From: Archangium violaceum Cb vi76
GTDB lineage: Bacteria > Myxococcota > Myxococcia > Myxococcales > Myxococcaceae
Reading direction: 5' to 3'
Assembly: GCF_000733295.1 (NCBI RefSeq)
Contig: NZ_JPMI01000289.1
Location: forward strand, 62,001 to 126,000
DNA length: 64,000 nucleotides
The position numbers and the translations under genes are program-made. This document shows positions 19,548 to 29,983 of this stretch, one piece after another. The stretch's first letter is position 1. Each line of letters starts with the position of its first letter. The notes beneath the pieces were generated by a model. It had not been told where the DNA came from and ran no database searches. It saw only the letters and a program-made list of their open reading frames with translations.

Positions 19548-20684
19548 ATGCACCCGCGCTGGCGTGTCCTGCCCCTGCTTGCCCTCCTCGCCGCTGGTTG
19601 CGAGGACCGTCCCTCTCAGCCCTCTCCCAAGGAGCAGGCCGAGGGCTACTACGTGAAGGGCACCACCGAGTACCTCCAGGGCAAGTTCGATGAAGCCCTG
19701 ACCTCCTTCAACACGATGAAGGAGCTGTCCCCGGACGACCCCCGTCTGCCCGCGGCCATCGGCGAGGTCTACCTGTCCATGGGCCGCCTCAACGAGGCCT
19801 CCACCCAGTTCGAGCTCGCCCTCAAGCGTGATTCCAGGCGCGCCACCAATTGGAGCCGGCTCGGCTTCATCCAGGCCCAGCTTGGCAAGAGCGACGTGGC
19901 CCAGAGCTCACTGGGCAAGGCGCTCGCCCTGAACCCCAAGGACTTCAACGCCCTCGAGCAACTGGCGGAACTCCACGTCAAGCGCGGCGAGAAGGACGCC
20001 GCCGTGAAGCACTTCGTCCTCGCCGCCGAGGCGATCCCCGATGCCAGCAAGGCGCCCCTCGTGCTGCGCGCCGTCGACGTGCTCACGGAAGACGGGCGTC
20101 ACGCCGAGGCCCTGTTGCTCCTGGGCGAGTGGACGGGGAAGGGAGTGCGGACTCCCGAGTTGCTCACCGCGCTCGGCGACGAGCAGGTGCGGGCGGGCGA
20201 GCTGCTCCGCGCCGCGGCGTCCTATCGCGATGCCGCTGCCGCGTCTCCCAAGGATCCCACGCTGTGGGAGCTCGTCGGGGAGATCTACTCGAAGCTGGAG
20301 AAGCCCCAGGAGGCGCTCGCGGCCTACCGCGAGTCCTTGCGCGTGAAGGAGCGCGCCGTCGTCCATGTGGCCATCGCGCGCCTCCACCTGAGCCGCGATG
20401 ACCGCAAGGCCGCCGAGGAGGAGCTGGGGCGTGCGCTCGAGACCGTCTCCGGCTCGGACATCCATGAGCTCACCGAGCTGGCGGCGCTGCTCTCCACCTT
20501 CGACCGCAAGCCGGACGCCCTGCGCATCCTCTCCAACTTGAGCGCCGAGCCGGACCACGCCAAGGACCTGGACCTCCAGCTGCGCACCGCCACCCTGGCC
20601 CAGGAGCTGAAGGACGAGGCCACCGTTCGCACGGTGTGTGAACGGATCGCCAGCAATGGCGTGAAGCTCAAGAAGTGCCCCTGA
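19548..20684 (+). CDS. TPR-repeat lipoprotein
   Basis: A 378-residue protein with a lipoprotein signal (RVLPLLALLAAGC, lipobox LAAGC) and then tetratricopeptide repeats to the end. Examples of TPR units are YYVKGTTEYLQGKFDEAL, AIGEVYLSMGRLNEAS, NWSRLGFIQAQLGKSD, and LWELVGEIYSKLEKPQEAL, giving seven or eight repeats. Such lipoproteins are protein-protein scaffolds at the inner or outer membrane; Glu after the lipid Cys does not signal inner-membrane retention in the E. coli sense. It is probably translated with the preceding barrel protein. The palindrome array starts 42 bp after its stop codon. Confidence 0.82.
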   Translation: MHPRWRVLPLLALLAAGCEDRPSQPSPKEQAEGYYVKGTTEYLQGKFDEALTSFNTMKELSPDDPRLPAAIGEVYLSMGRLNEASTQFELALKRDSRRATNWSRLGFIQAQLGKSDVAQSSLGKALALNPKDFNALEQLAELHVKRGEKDAAVKHFVLAAEAIPDASKAPLVLRAVDVLTEDGRHAEALLLLGEWTGKGVRTPELLTALGDEQVRAGELLRAAASYRDAAAASPKDPTLWELVGEIYSKLEKPQEALAAYRESLRVKERAVVHVAIARLHLSRDDRKAAEEELGRALETVSGSDIHELTELAALLSTFDRKPDALRILSNLSAEPDHAKDLDLQLRTATLAQELKDEATVRTVCERIASNGVKLKKCP

Positions 20685-20726
20685 GCAACGCCCGAGGCGG
20701 AAAAGTGCGGCACGCCCATCCGGTGC

Positions 20727-20919
20727 AATCCACTTGTCGCCGGCGACAAGTGAAAAAGGGGAGGGCGATTCCACTTCTCATCGATGAGAAGTGAAACGAG
20801 GCGGGCGCATTCCACTTGTCGCCGACGACAAGTGAAACGCAACAGGCCCATTCCACTTCTCACCGATGAGAAGTGAAACGGGCCTGGGACATTCCACTTC
20901 TCACCGATGAGAAGTGAAA
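20727..20919. repeat. Array of five 29-bp palindromes at an exact 41-bp period
   Basis: Five near-perfect palindromes at 20727-20755, 20768-20796, 20809-20837, 20850-20878 and 20891-20919, separated by four 12-bp spacers of unrelated sequence. Every centre-to-centre distance is 41 bp. Each unit has left arm TTCCACTT, right arm AAGTGAAA, an inner stem of GTCG/CGAC (units 1 and 3) or CTCA/TGAG (units 2, 4 and 5), and a tetranucleotide centre (CCGG, TCGA, then CCGA three times). The inner stem differs between units by paired, compensating changes, so base pairing seems to be maintained. The array fills the space between the TPR lipoprotein gene and the 3' end of lexA, which converge on it; the last unit ends 6 bp from the lexA stop. 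No U-tract follows the stems. I do not recognise this element. Confidence 0.9.
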
Positions 20920-20925
20920 CGGGGG

Positions 20926-21588
20926 CTAGTGCTTTACGCCCGGCAGCTTGCGGTACACGCCGACCACCTGGCCGAGGATCATCGTCGAGCGGAAGTCCGC
21001 CTTGCTCACGTAGATGGGCTGCATGGTGGCGTTGGCCGGCTGGAAGCGGATGCGCTCGCCCTCCGGGTAGTAGCGCTTCACCGTGGCCTCGTCCTCGATG
21101 AGCGCCACCACGATGTCCCCGGCCTGGGCCTGCGGCGTCTTCCGGACGAAGAGGTAGTCCCCGTCGAAGATGCCATCGTCGATCATCGAGTTGCCCTTCA
21201 CTCGGAGCGCGAAGACCTCGCGTCCCTGACCGCCCAGCAGGAAGCTGTCGATCCGGACCGAGTCCTCCACGTTTTCCTGGGCCAGCAAAGGGGCGCCGGC
21301 CGCCACCTTGCCCAGCAGGGGGATTTCGATGAGCCCCGATTCCTTCCTCGCTCCCAGGCCGAGCAACAGCCGCGCCCGCTTGGTGGGTACCAGCGACCGG
21401 CTCTGCTGCTCGCCCCGGTTGAGGTAGCCCTTGCGCTCGAGCGCCTTGAGGTGATCGTTCACCCCGTTGGTCGAGCGGATGTCCATCTCCTCGCCAATCT
21501 CCCGGATGGTCGGCGGGAAGCCCCGCGACTCCGTCTCCTTGACGATGAAGGCCAGGATTTCCCGCTGGCGTTCAGTCAGCTCTTCCAT
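20926..21588 (-). CDS. lexA: LexA repressor
   Basis: SOS-response repressor and self-cleaving S24 peptidase, 220 residues. The N-terminal winged helix-turn-helix ([39 protein letters not shown]) binds operator DNA. The Ala97-Gly98 cleavage site (KVAAGAP) and the Ser134/Lys171 catalytic dyad ([10 protein letters not shown] and ATVKRYY) are intact, so RecA-stimulated autocleavage is expected. The frame extends upstream, but MEELTERQ with GGGAG before it is the clear start. It is divergent from a large hybrid kinase, and a candidate LexA box lies in its own promoter, consistent with autoregulation. The palindrome array lies just past its stop codon. Confidence 0.96.
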   Translation of the reverse strand: MEELTERQREILAFIVKETESRGFPPTIREIGEEMDIRSTNGVNDHLKALERKGYLNRGEQQSRSLVPTKRARLLLGLGARKESGLIEIPLLGKVAAGAPLLAQENVEDSVRIDSFLLGGQGREVFALRVKGNSMIDDGIFDGDYLFVRKTPQAQAGDIVVALIEDEATVKRYYPEGERIRFQPANATMQPIYVSKADFRSTMILGQVVGVYRKLPGVKH

Positions 21589-21651
21589 GCCTCGCTCCCT
21601 CGTCTGGTGGGTAGGCCACCGGCGCAACAAACTTTCAGTACCGCCATGCTC

Positions 21652-21683
21652 CCTGAACATACGTATAGAGTCAATTCGTTCAA
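21652..21683 (-). promoter_or_regulatory. lexA promoter with SOS (LexA) box
   Basis: Read on the minus strand, CTATACGTATGTTCAGG (21668 to 21652) matches 16 of 17 positions of the Myxococcus LexA-box consensus as I remember it (CTRHAMRYBYGTTCAGS). A -35-like TTGAAC (21683-21678) and a -10-like TATGTT (21661-21656), 16 bp apart, place the box over the -10, the normal position for repression. The lexA ATG is about 65 bp downstream. The same gap serves the divergent hybrid-kinase gene, which might therefore also respond. Confidence 0.72.
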
Positions 21684-21770
21684 GGATGAGCACGCACAAT
21701 CCGTGTGGGCCCGCCGGTTCCGAACAGGCGCTGGGGTCGACCCCCTTCTGCGCGTAGACTTCCAGACACC

Positions 21771-24700
21771 TTGTCCGAGCCCCGACACACACTCCTGTTG
21801 GTCGACGACGAGCCCGACGTCATCGATCTCCTCGTGCGCATGTTCCAGAAGCGCTACCAGGTGCTCTCGGCCAATTCCGGGCCCGAGGCCCTGGGACTGC
21901 TGCGGCAGCACCGCGTGGACGTGCTCATCACCGACCAGCGCATGCCGGAGATGACGGGCATCGAGCTGGTGGCCGCCGCGCGTTCCGAGGGCATCGATGT
22001 CACGGCCATCCTCCTCACCGGCTACACGGATCCCGAGGACATCATCGCCGCCATCAACCGCGGCCAGGTGTACCGCTACATCACCAAGCCCTGGGACCTG
22101 AACGACCTGGTCATCACCGTGAAGAACGCGGTGGAGTACACCCAGTTGCGGCGGGACAAGGAGCGGCTGCTGCGCCAGCTCCACCAGCGGGTGGAAGCGC
22201 TCGGCGTCCTCTACGAGGTGAGCCGCGCCAGTGCCGGCGAGCCGCTCGGCTATGACGCCATCATCGATCGCGTCCTCACCGCGGTGTCGCGCGTGCTGCC
22301 CTACGACTGTGGGGCGGCCCTCATCGCGGTGGGGTGGGATCGCACGGCCACCCTGCGCCTGCGCTGCCAGGGCACCGTCGTCGGGGAGCAATCCCTGCTG
22401 GGCGTGAAGGAGTCCATGCTGGCCGCGTGGGGCCAGCGCTCGGGGCTGGTGCTACCCGAGGACCGTGTCATCACGCACGTGACGGGCACCACCTCGCAGG
22501 ACGCCGCCGCCCCGGCCACCTGGGCCAGTCAGCTCACCGTCGCCCTCACGGTCGGGGGCCGCCCCGTGGGCCTGCTGTCGCTCTTCTCCCAGCGCTCCCA
22601 CGTCTACTCCGAGGAGGATGGCGCGCTGCTCGACACGCTCGCCAACCAGACGGCGGATGCCATCCAGTCCCTGCGCGCCTCCGAGGAGGCCTCGCGCCAG
22701 CGGATCGATCGCATGGTCGAGTCCATGGCGGATGGCGTCATCCTCACCGACGAGAAGAATGAAATCGTCGTGCTCAACCCCGCCGCGCGCCGCCTGCTCG
22801 TGCTGGGGGAGGGGCCCGCCGCCCCGGATGCCAGCAGGCGGCTGCGCGAGAAGCTCGGGTTCGATCCCTTCGAGCTGGTGCGCGGCTGGGAGTACGGCGG
22901 CGCCCAGGTGCTGCGCGAGGAGCTGAAGCTCGACGAGCGCACCATCCACACCACCGTCACCCCGGTGAACGACGCGCGCGGGGTGCTGCGCGGCGTGTGC
23001 GTGGTGCTGCGCGACGTCACCGAGCAGAAGCAGCTCGAGGAGCGCAAGGACGAGTTCGTCCACATGGTGAGCCACGAGCTGCGCACGCCGCTCACCTCCA
23101 TCTCCGGCTCGTTGGATCTGGTGCTCAACTTCCTGGCCAGCGACATGAACGAGAAGCAGCGCCGCTACCTGATGCTGGCGCGCGACTCGACGGAGAAGCT
23201 CAACGCCATCGTGGATGACCTGCTGGACCTGGCCAAGTTCGCCAAGGGCCGGCTGCGGATGAACTTCGAGTGGACGTACGTGGACGAGCAGGTGCGCCGC
23301 GCGGTGGAGAAGTACGGCCCCGCCTTCATGGAGCGGCGCATCAAGGTGTCCGCCGGCCTGCCGCAGCACGGCCTGCGGGCGCTGGCGGATCCCAACCGGC
23401 TCACCCAGGTGCTCAACAACCTGCTCACCAACGCCGCCAAGTTCACCCCCGAGGGCGGAGAGGTGCGGCTGGAGCTCAAGGCCACCTCGGCGGTGCCCGG
23501 CTACGTGGCGCTCACGTGCTGGAACAGCGGCGAGCCCATCGCCGAGGAGAACCTGGAGCGCATCTTCGACCGCTTCGAGCAGGCGCGCACCCAGGCCAAC
23601 CGCACCGTGCGGGGCACCGGACTGGGTCTGGCCATCTGCCGCAACATCGTGGAGGCCCACGCCGGCCACATCTGGTGCGAGCCCTGCCACGACGGCGTGC
23701 GCTTCGTGGTGGTGCTGCCCGTGGAGCCTCCCGGCGAGTACCTGCGGCCGGACGGCCTGGACTTCACCCAGAAGCACAACCCCGAGCGGCGGGGTAGTCT
23801 GGTGCTCGCCGAGTTCGAGCCGGACATCGGCTACATCACCAAGGCCCTGCTGCGCGCGCGCGGTTACGAGGTGCGGCTGGCCCCCACCGCCGAGGAGTGC
23901 CTCACCCAGGCGCGCGCCCACCACCCGGATGCCCTGCTGGTGGATGCGCGGCTACCCGTCATCGACGGCCTGCGCCTGGCGGAGATCCTCCGGCATGATC
24001 CGGACACGCGGCAGCTGCCGTTGCTGCTCTTCTCCGCCTTCGACGAGCGTCAGCGCGCCTTCCGGGCCGGGGCGGATGCCTTCCTGCCCATGCCGCTGCA
24101 GTCCGACCGGCTGCTGGCCACCGTGGACTCGCTGGTGCGCGGCAGCGCCGGCCAGCACCACGGGCGCGTGCTGGTGGTGGACGACGACGAGAAGGTGGGC
24201 CTCATCTGCCGCGAGGTGCTGGTGAGCCACGGCTACGAGGTGCAGGTGGCCTCCACCCTGGAGGAGGCGCACCGGGCCCTGCGCGAGCGCCGCCCGGACG
24301 TGCTGCTGCTGGACGTGCAGCTGCCCGACGGGGACGGCTACCACTTCCTCTCGGAGCTCAAGGCCGAGCGCGCCAGCGGCTACATCTCCGTCATCTTCAT
24401 CTCCGCCCACTCCGAGACGAGCGCCAAGGTGCGCGCCCTCAAGCTGGGCGCGGATGACTACCTCACCAAGCCCTTCGACGCGCTGGAATTGGGCGCGCGC
24501 GTGGAGATGGTGCTGCGCCGCAAGGAGCAGGAGCTGGGCGCCTCGCCCACCACGCAACTGCCCGGCTCGGGCGCCATCGAGCGCGAGGTGCAGCGCAGGC
24601 TCGCCGAGCGCCGGCCCTTCGCCTTCTGCTACCTCGACCTGGACAACCTCAAGGCCTACAACGACTACTACGGCTTCGCGAAGGCCGATGGCGTCATCCG

Positions 24701-25102
24701 CCAGACGGGAGATCTGCTGCGCGAGGTGTTCGGCCAGGACGGCCTGCCCGGGGACTTCCTCGGCCACGTGGCGGGGGACGACTTCGTCTTCGTCACCTCC
24801 CCGGACAGTGTGGACCGCATCTGCCAGCGTGCCATCGAGGCCTTCGATCGCATCATCCCGCTCTACTACGACAAGCAGGATCGCGAGCGCGGCTACATCG
24901 AGGCGGATGACCGCTACGGGGACAAGCGCAAGTTCCCCATCATGAGCGTGTCCGTGGTGGCGGTGCTGTGCGACGGGCTGTCCAGCGATCATGCCGAGCT
25001 GGCGCGGCAGGCCGCGGACATGAAGAAGCGCGCCAAGGCCATTCAAGGCTCCGTCTACCTGCGCAGTGATCGGGAGCTGGCGGTCATCCGGACGGCCACG
25101 GG

Positions 25103-25106
<4 letters not shown>
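21771..25106 (+). CDS. Seven-domain hybrid kinase: REC-GAF-PAS-HK-REC-REC-GGDEF-like
   Basis: About 1111 residues. In order: receiver ([15 protein letters not shown], acceptor Asp in [10 protein letters not shown]), GAF (roughly 160-330), PAS (about 340-450), HisKA with H-box VSHELRTPL (His near 435), HATPase ([27 protein letters not shown]), a second receiver ([12 protein letters not shown]), a third receiver ([24 protein letters not shown]), and a GGDEF-type domain ([16 protein letters not shown]). The GGDEF signature reads VAGDDF, and the upstream I-site Arg is Leu (LPGD), so it is probably not an active cyclase with a standard I-site. Start is uncertain: TTG 21771 fits homology, GTG 21705 is possible. 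The membrane kinase gene overlaps its end by 4 bp. It is divergent from lexA. No symbol is certain; it partly resembles SgmT, but with an extra N-terminal receiver and PAS. Confidence 0.85.
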
Positions 25107-26941
<1,835 letters not shown>

Positions 26942-26976
26942 GGCCCGGGCCCCGCCTGAGGTAGTTTAGGGGCTGT

Positions 26977-27948
26977 ATGGACGCCCCCCGCTCCCCCCGG
27001 CGCAGTGCGCCCTTCTTCCTGGGACTCCTCGCCATCCTGGCGGCGCTGCCGCTGGGCTATTTCCTCTTCCTCCATCAGCCTCCCGCCCCTCCACCCGCGC
27101 CCGTGGTGGAGGCCCCGCCGCCCGTGGCCCCGCCACCCGTGGCCCCGCCCGAGAATCGCCCGATGGCGCTCGAGCTGAAGGAGATCCGCGGCACGGTGGA
27201 GGTGCGCCGGGGCGACGGTGAATGGCGCGCCGCCAGCGTGGGCGAGGCCCTGCAGCCCTCGGACGCGGTGCGCACCCGGGAAGGCGCCTACGCCGTCATC
27301 ATCGGCGGCGAGGCCGTGGAGGTCCGCATGGAGGCCGGTGCCGAGGTCTCCGTGGAAGTCCTCACCCACTCGCTCACCCGATTCCTGCTCAACAACGGTA
27401 TGACGACGGCCCGCGTCGACACGGGGTCGGGCCAGACCTTCGAGATGAAGGCCGCCGGCAGCGACGCCGAGGCCCGCAGCGAGGGCGGTACCTTCACCAT
27501 GAACAACAACGGCGCGGGCACCGTGTCCCTGGCCACCCTCAAGGGCGAGGTCGCCTTCAGCGGTCAGCGCAAGGTCGTCATCGTCCGCGCCGGCCAGCAG
27601 TCCATCATCCGCCCCGGCCGCGCGCCCGCGGAGCCCACCCCCATCCCCACCAGCCTCCTGCTCAAGGTGAACTGGCCCGCCCACCCGCGGCGCAAGGTCG
27701 TCGTCTCCGGGCAGACGGATCCCGGCAATCAGGTGCGGGTGGGGGGTCGGCTCGTCCCCACCGACGAGGCCGGCCGCTTCTCCCAGGTCCTGCCTCTCCA
27801 GGAAGGCCAGAACTCCGTCCAGGTGCAGGCGGTCTCCGTGGGCGGTCTGCGCCAGGAGGAAGCGCGCGACTTCAACCTGGATACCACCCCGCCCTCGGTC
27901 AAAGTGGACCCGGGGATATGGGATGACCCGGGGGCCAAGGCTCAATGA
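26977..27948 (+). CDS. FecR-domain protein with N-terminal membrane anchor
   Basis: A 323-residue protein: an N-terminal membrane segment (FFLGLLAILAALPLGYFLFL), a Pro-rich periplasmic linker, and a FecR domain (IRGTVEVRRGDGEW, the DAVRTREGAYAVI core, then a beta-solenoid to about residue 210). A C-terminal Ig-like beta domain follows (SGQTDPGNQVRVGGRLVPTD, ending in DTTPPSVKVDP). FecR proteins otherwise act as sigma-factor regulators or, in myxobacteria, as periplasmic structural proteins. No sigma factor is adjacent, so a regulatory role is not indicated. It follows the membrane kinase by 35 bp and could be part of its transcript. Confidence 0.8.
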   Translation: MDAPRSPRRSAPFFLGLLAILAALPLGYFLFLHQPPAPPPAPVVEAPPPVAPPPVAPPENRPMALELKEIRGTVEVRRGDGEWRAASVGEALQPSDAVRTREGAYAVIIGGEAVEVRMEAGAEVSVEVLTHSLTRFLLNNGMTTARVDTGSGQTFEMKAAGSDAEARSEGGTFTMNNNGAGTVSLATLKGEVAFSGQRKVVIVRAGQQSIIRPGRAPAEPTPIPTSLLLKVNWPAHPRRKVVVSGQTDPGNQVRVGGRLVPTDEAGRFSQVLPLQEGQNSVQVQAVSVGGLRQEEARDFNLDTTPPSVKVDPGIWDDPGAKAQ

Positions 27949-28033
27949 GGGCAGGCGGACAGACGAGCGCCTCGATGTCCGGCCTCCCGGCCTCTGATTT
28001 GCACTGTCTCAAGAGCTGAGAGTCGTCCCAGTA

Positions 28034-28107
28034 CCAAGGGCAATCCCGGGTGAAAGCCTGGGTGCGCAAAGCCGTGGGGCCAGAAGTGCGGCCGGCCATG
28101 GTTGCCG
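28034..28107 (+). ncRNA. GEMM-I (cyclic-di-GMP-I class) riboswitch aptamer
   Basis: The 74-nt region has the GEMM-I layout. P1 pairs GGCAA (28039-28043) with TTGCC (28102-28106). The first hairpin is a 7-bp stem, CCCGGGT with GCCTGGG, capped by a GAAA tetraloop (28045-28062). It is followed by the highly conserved GCAAAGCC (28066-28073). The second hairpin uses GUGG/CCAU and GGCC/GGCC pairings. The G in AAGGGCAA aligned with Vc2 G20 is kept, which favours c-di-GMP over cGAMP, but the A47 equivalent appears to be G. Hairpins at 28116-28133 and about 28161-28183 could form the expression platform before the ATG at 28209. It would control the secreted-protein operon that follows. Ligand choice is inference. 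Confidence 0.75.
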
Positions 28108-28208
28108 TGGGAACTGGCGCCAGGCGTGGCGCTTGGGGGGCTGTACCCGGGAGTGTCCTTGGGAGGGATGGGTCCATCTCCCCCGATGTGCAACCGAGGT
28201 CCCCCACG

Positions 28209-29924
28209 ATGTCGCGAACGCTCATCCCTCTCGTGTGCCTGCTCCCCGCGCTGGCGCTGGGCCAGTCCACGGCACCGCTGACGGGCAGGACGCAGGTGGT
28301 CAACGACGGACCCGGGGATCAGACGGATCCCCATGTGAGCGGGGCGCTCGTCGCCTACACCCACCAGAGCAGCCTCAGCAGCAGTGAGATCCGCTACCAC
28401 GATCTGCTCACGGGCGTGGACCGGGCCATCCCCACCGAGGGGGGTTATGACGCCCTGGCCGACATCAGCGGCAACACGATCGTCTTCACCCGCACCACCG
28501 ACGCCGGCCGCGTCTTCCGCTTCGACGTGGGCGCGGACGGTGGCGCGCGGGAGCTCGCCCCGCGTTCCGGTGCGGAGCGGCGCGCGGCCACCCTCGGTGG
28601 TCGGACGGTGGCCTGGCAGGAGCTGGGCTACACCGCCGAGTCCCTCCCGCCGGAGATCTTCGCCTACCGCCTGGACACGCTCGCGCTCACCCGGCTGACG
28701 GAGAACACGAGCATGGATCGCTCTCCCGCCGTCAGCGCGGATGGCCGGGTGGTGGTGTGGACCCGGTGCGTCACCAGCCTCGACGGGTGTGACCTCTGGG
28801 CGGCCCGTGAGGTGGAGGGAGGCTACGCGGTCTCCCAGCTCACCGGGCCGGAGGGAGAGGAGTCCCTGCCCGACACCAACGGCGAGGTGGTGGCGTACGT
28901 GACGCGTTCCCTCGTCGAGGGCGTGTTGGAGTCGGACATCGTCTGGCAGCCGGTGGGCGGGGGCGAGGTCCATCGCCTCGCGCTCCCGGGCACGGACACC
29001 AACCCCAACGTGAGCGGTCCGCTCATCGCCTTCGAGCGGCGGGATGCGTCCAGCGCGACGCCCAACTTCGATGTCGTGCTGTACGACCTGCGCACGCAGA
29101 CGTACTACCGCCTCACCGAGACGCCGGAGAGCGAGACGCTCAGCGACATCAGCATGGACGCGGATGGGCTGGTGCGGGTGGTGTGGACGGTGCGGCAGGG
29201 CGGCAACCTCAACGTCCACGCCTACGTGTTCCGTCTGCCGGCCGATTGCACGCGCACCCCCATCAAGGACGCCGCCGCCGTGTGCGCCTCGCCCGGTACG
29301 CGGTCGCTGCTGGGCTCGCTGGTGGTGAGCCGCTCCGAGGGAGCGCCGGAGGTGGTCTCCACGGAGTTCGAGAGCACGGGCACCGGTGTGCTCTGCGTGG
29401 ACAACGGTTTCGAGGCGTCGCCGGCCACCGCGGGCTGGGTGTGGCTGGGCGTGGGCCTGCATGTGGGGCCGGATGAAATCCGGGAGGACGTCACGAGTCT
29501 GGCCCGCAGGGTGCCGCTCCAGGGCCGGCTCGCGCTGTCCGCCCAGGCGGCGGGTAGGCCCGGCAGTGCGTTCCGGGTGCGTCTCTACGGAGAGATGACC
29601 TGTGACATCGGGCCGCGGGAGGAGACGTCCCAGGAGCCGGAGGCGCGCTACGGCCAGCTCGTTCCCGCCCAGGTGGAATCCAGGCCCGAGGCGGTTGCCT
29701 TCACGCGGTACTTCGTCCCCAGCGGTTACGAGGGGAAGCACCTCCGGGGCGGTGACTCCGAGTCGGGTGGGACACCGGCCGCGGCGCCGCTGGAGGAGGT
29801 GCGTGTGGGCTGTGGTGCGGCGGGCGGCCCCGTGGCTCTGCTCGGGGTGTGGATGTTCGCCTCGTTGCTGCTCCGTGACAGGCGGGCCACCCGGGTGCGG
29901 AGCCCTGTCGTGTCGCGGCGATAG
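28209..29924 (+). CDS. Secreted TolB-like beta-propeller protein with MYXO-CTERM-like tail
   Basis: A 571-residue protein. After a signal peptide (TLIPLVCLLPALALGQ) come repeated beta-propeller blades of the TolB/WD40-like type (for example YDALADISGNTIVFTR, DRSPAVSADGRVVVWTR, DTNPNVSGPLIAFERR, SDISMDADGLVRVVWT) to about residue 350. A second beta domain follows, and the C-terminus is Cys-Gly, a hydrophobic helix and an Arg-rich end (CGAAGGPVALLGVWMF, then RDRRATR), like a weak MYXO-CTERM surface-sorting tail. It is the first gene after the riboswitch, so its expression, and probably that of the operon, should follow c-di-GMP. GAGG sits about 10 nt before the ATG. A scaffold or binding role on the cell surface is inferred. 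Confidence 0.7.
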   Translation: MSRTLIPLVCLLPALALGQSTAPLTGRTQVVNDGPGDQTDPHVSGALVAYTHQSSLSSSEIRYHDLLTGVDRAIPTEGGYDALADISGNTIVFTRTTDAGRVFRFDVGADGGARELAPRSGAERRAATLGGRTVAWQELGYTAESLPPEIFAYRLDTLALTRLTENTSMDRSPAVSADGRVVVWTRCVTSLDGCDLWAAREVEGGYAVSQLTGPEGEESLPDTNGEVVAYVTRSLVEGVLESDIVWQPVGGGEVHRLALPGTDTNPNVSGPLIAFERRDASSATPNFDVVLYDLRTQTYYRLTETPESETLSDISMDADGLVRVVWTVRQGGNLNVHAYVFRLPADCTRTPIKDAAAVCASPGTRSLLGSLVVSRSEGAPEVVSTEFESTGTGVLCVDNGFEASPATAGWVWLGVGLHVGPDEIREDVTSLARRVPLQGRLALSAQAAGRPGSAFRVRLYGEMTCDIGPREETSQEPEARYGQLVPAQVESRPEAVAFTRYFVPSGYEGKHLRGGDSESGGTPAAAPLEEVRVGCGAAGGPVALLGVWMFASLLLRDRRATRVRSPVVSRR

Positions 29925-29983
29925 AATTTCAGGCACGGCAAGGTCGCTGATAAATTACCAACACTCTGAACTGTATCCTTCCA

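Noticed and set aside
20727-20919. CRISPR array
   Set aside because: The repeats are near-perfect palindromes and the spacers are only 12 bp; no cas genes are present in the window.
28034-28107. cGAMP-specific GEMM-Ib riboswitch
   Set aside because: The position matching G20 is G rather than A, favouring c-di-GMP; kept as an open question because the A47 equivalent is changed.
29935-29975. Sigma-54 promoter before the second surface gene
   Set aside because: The GG and GC pairs are 12 rather than 10 bp apart.
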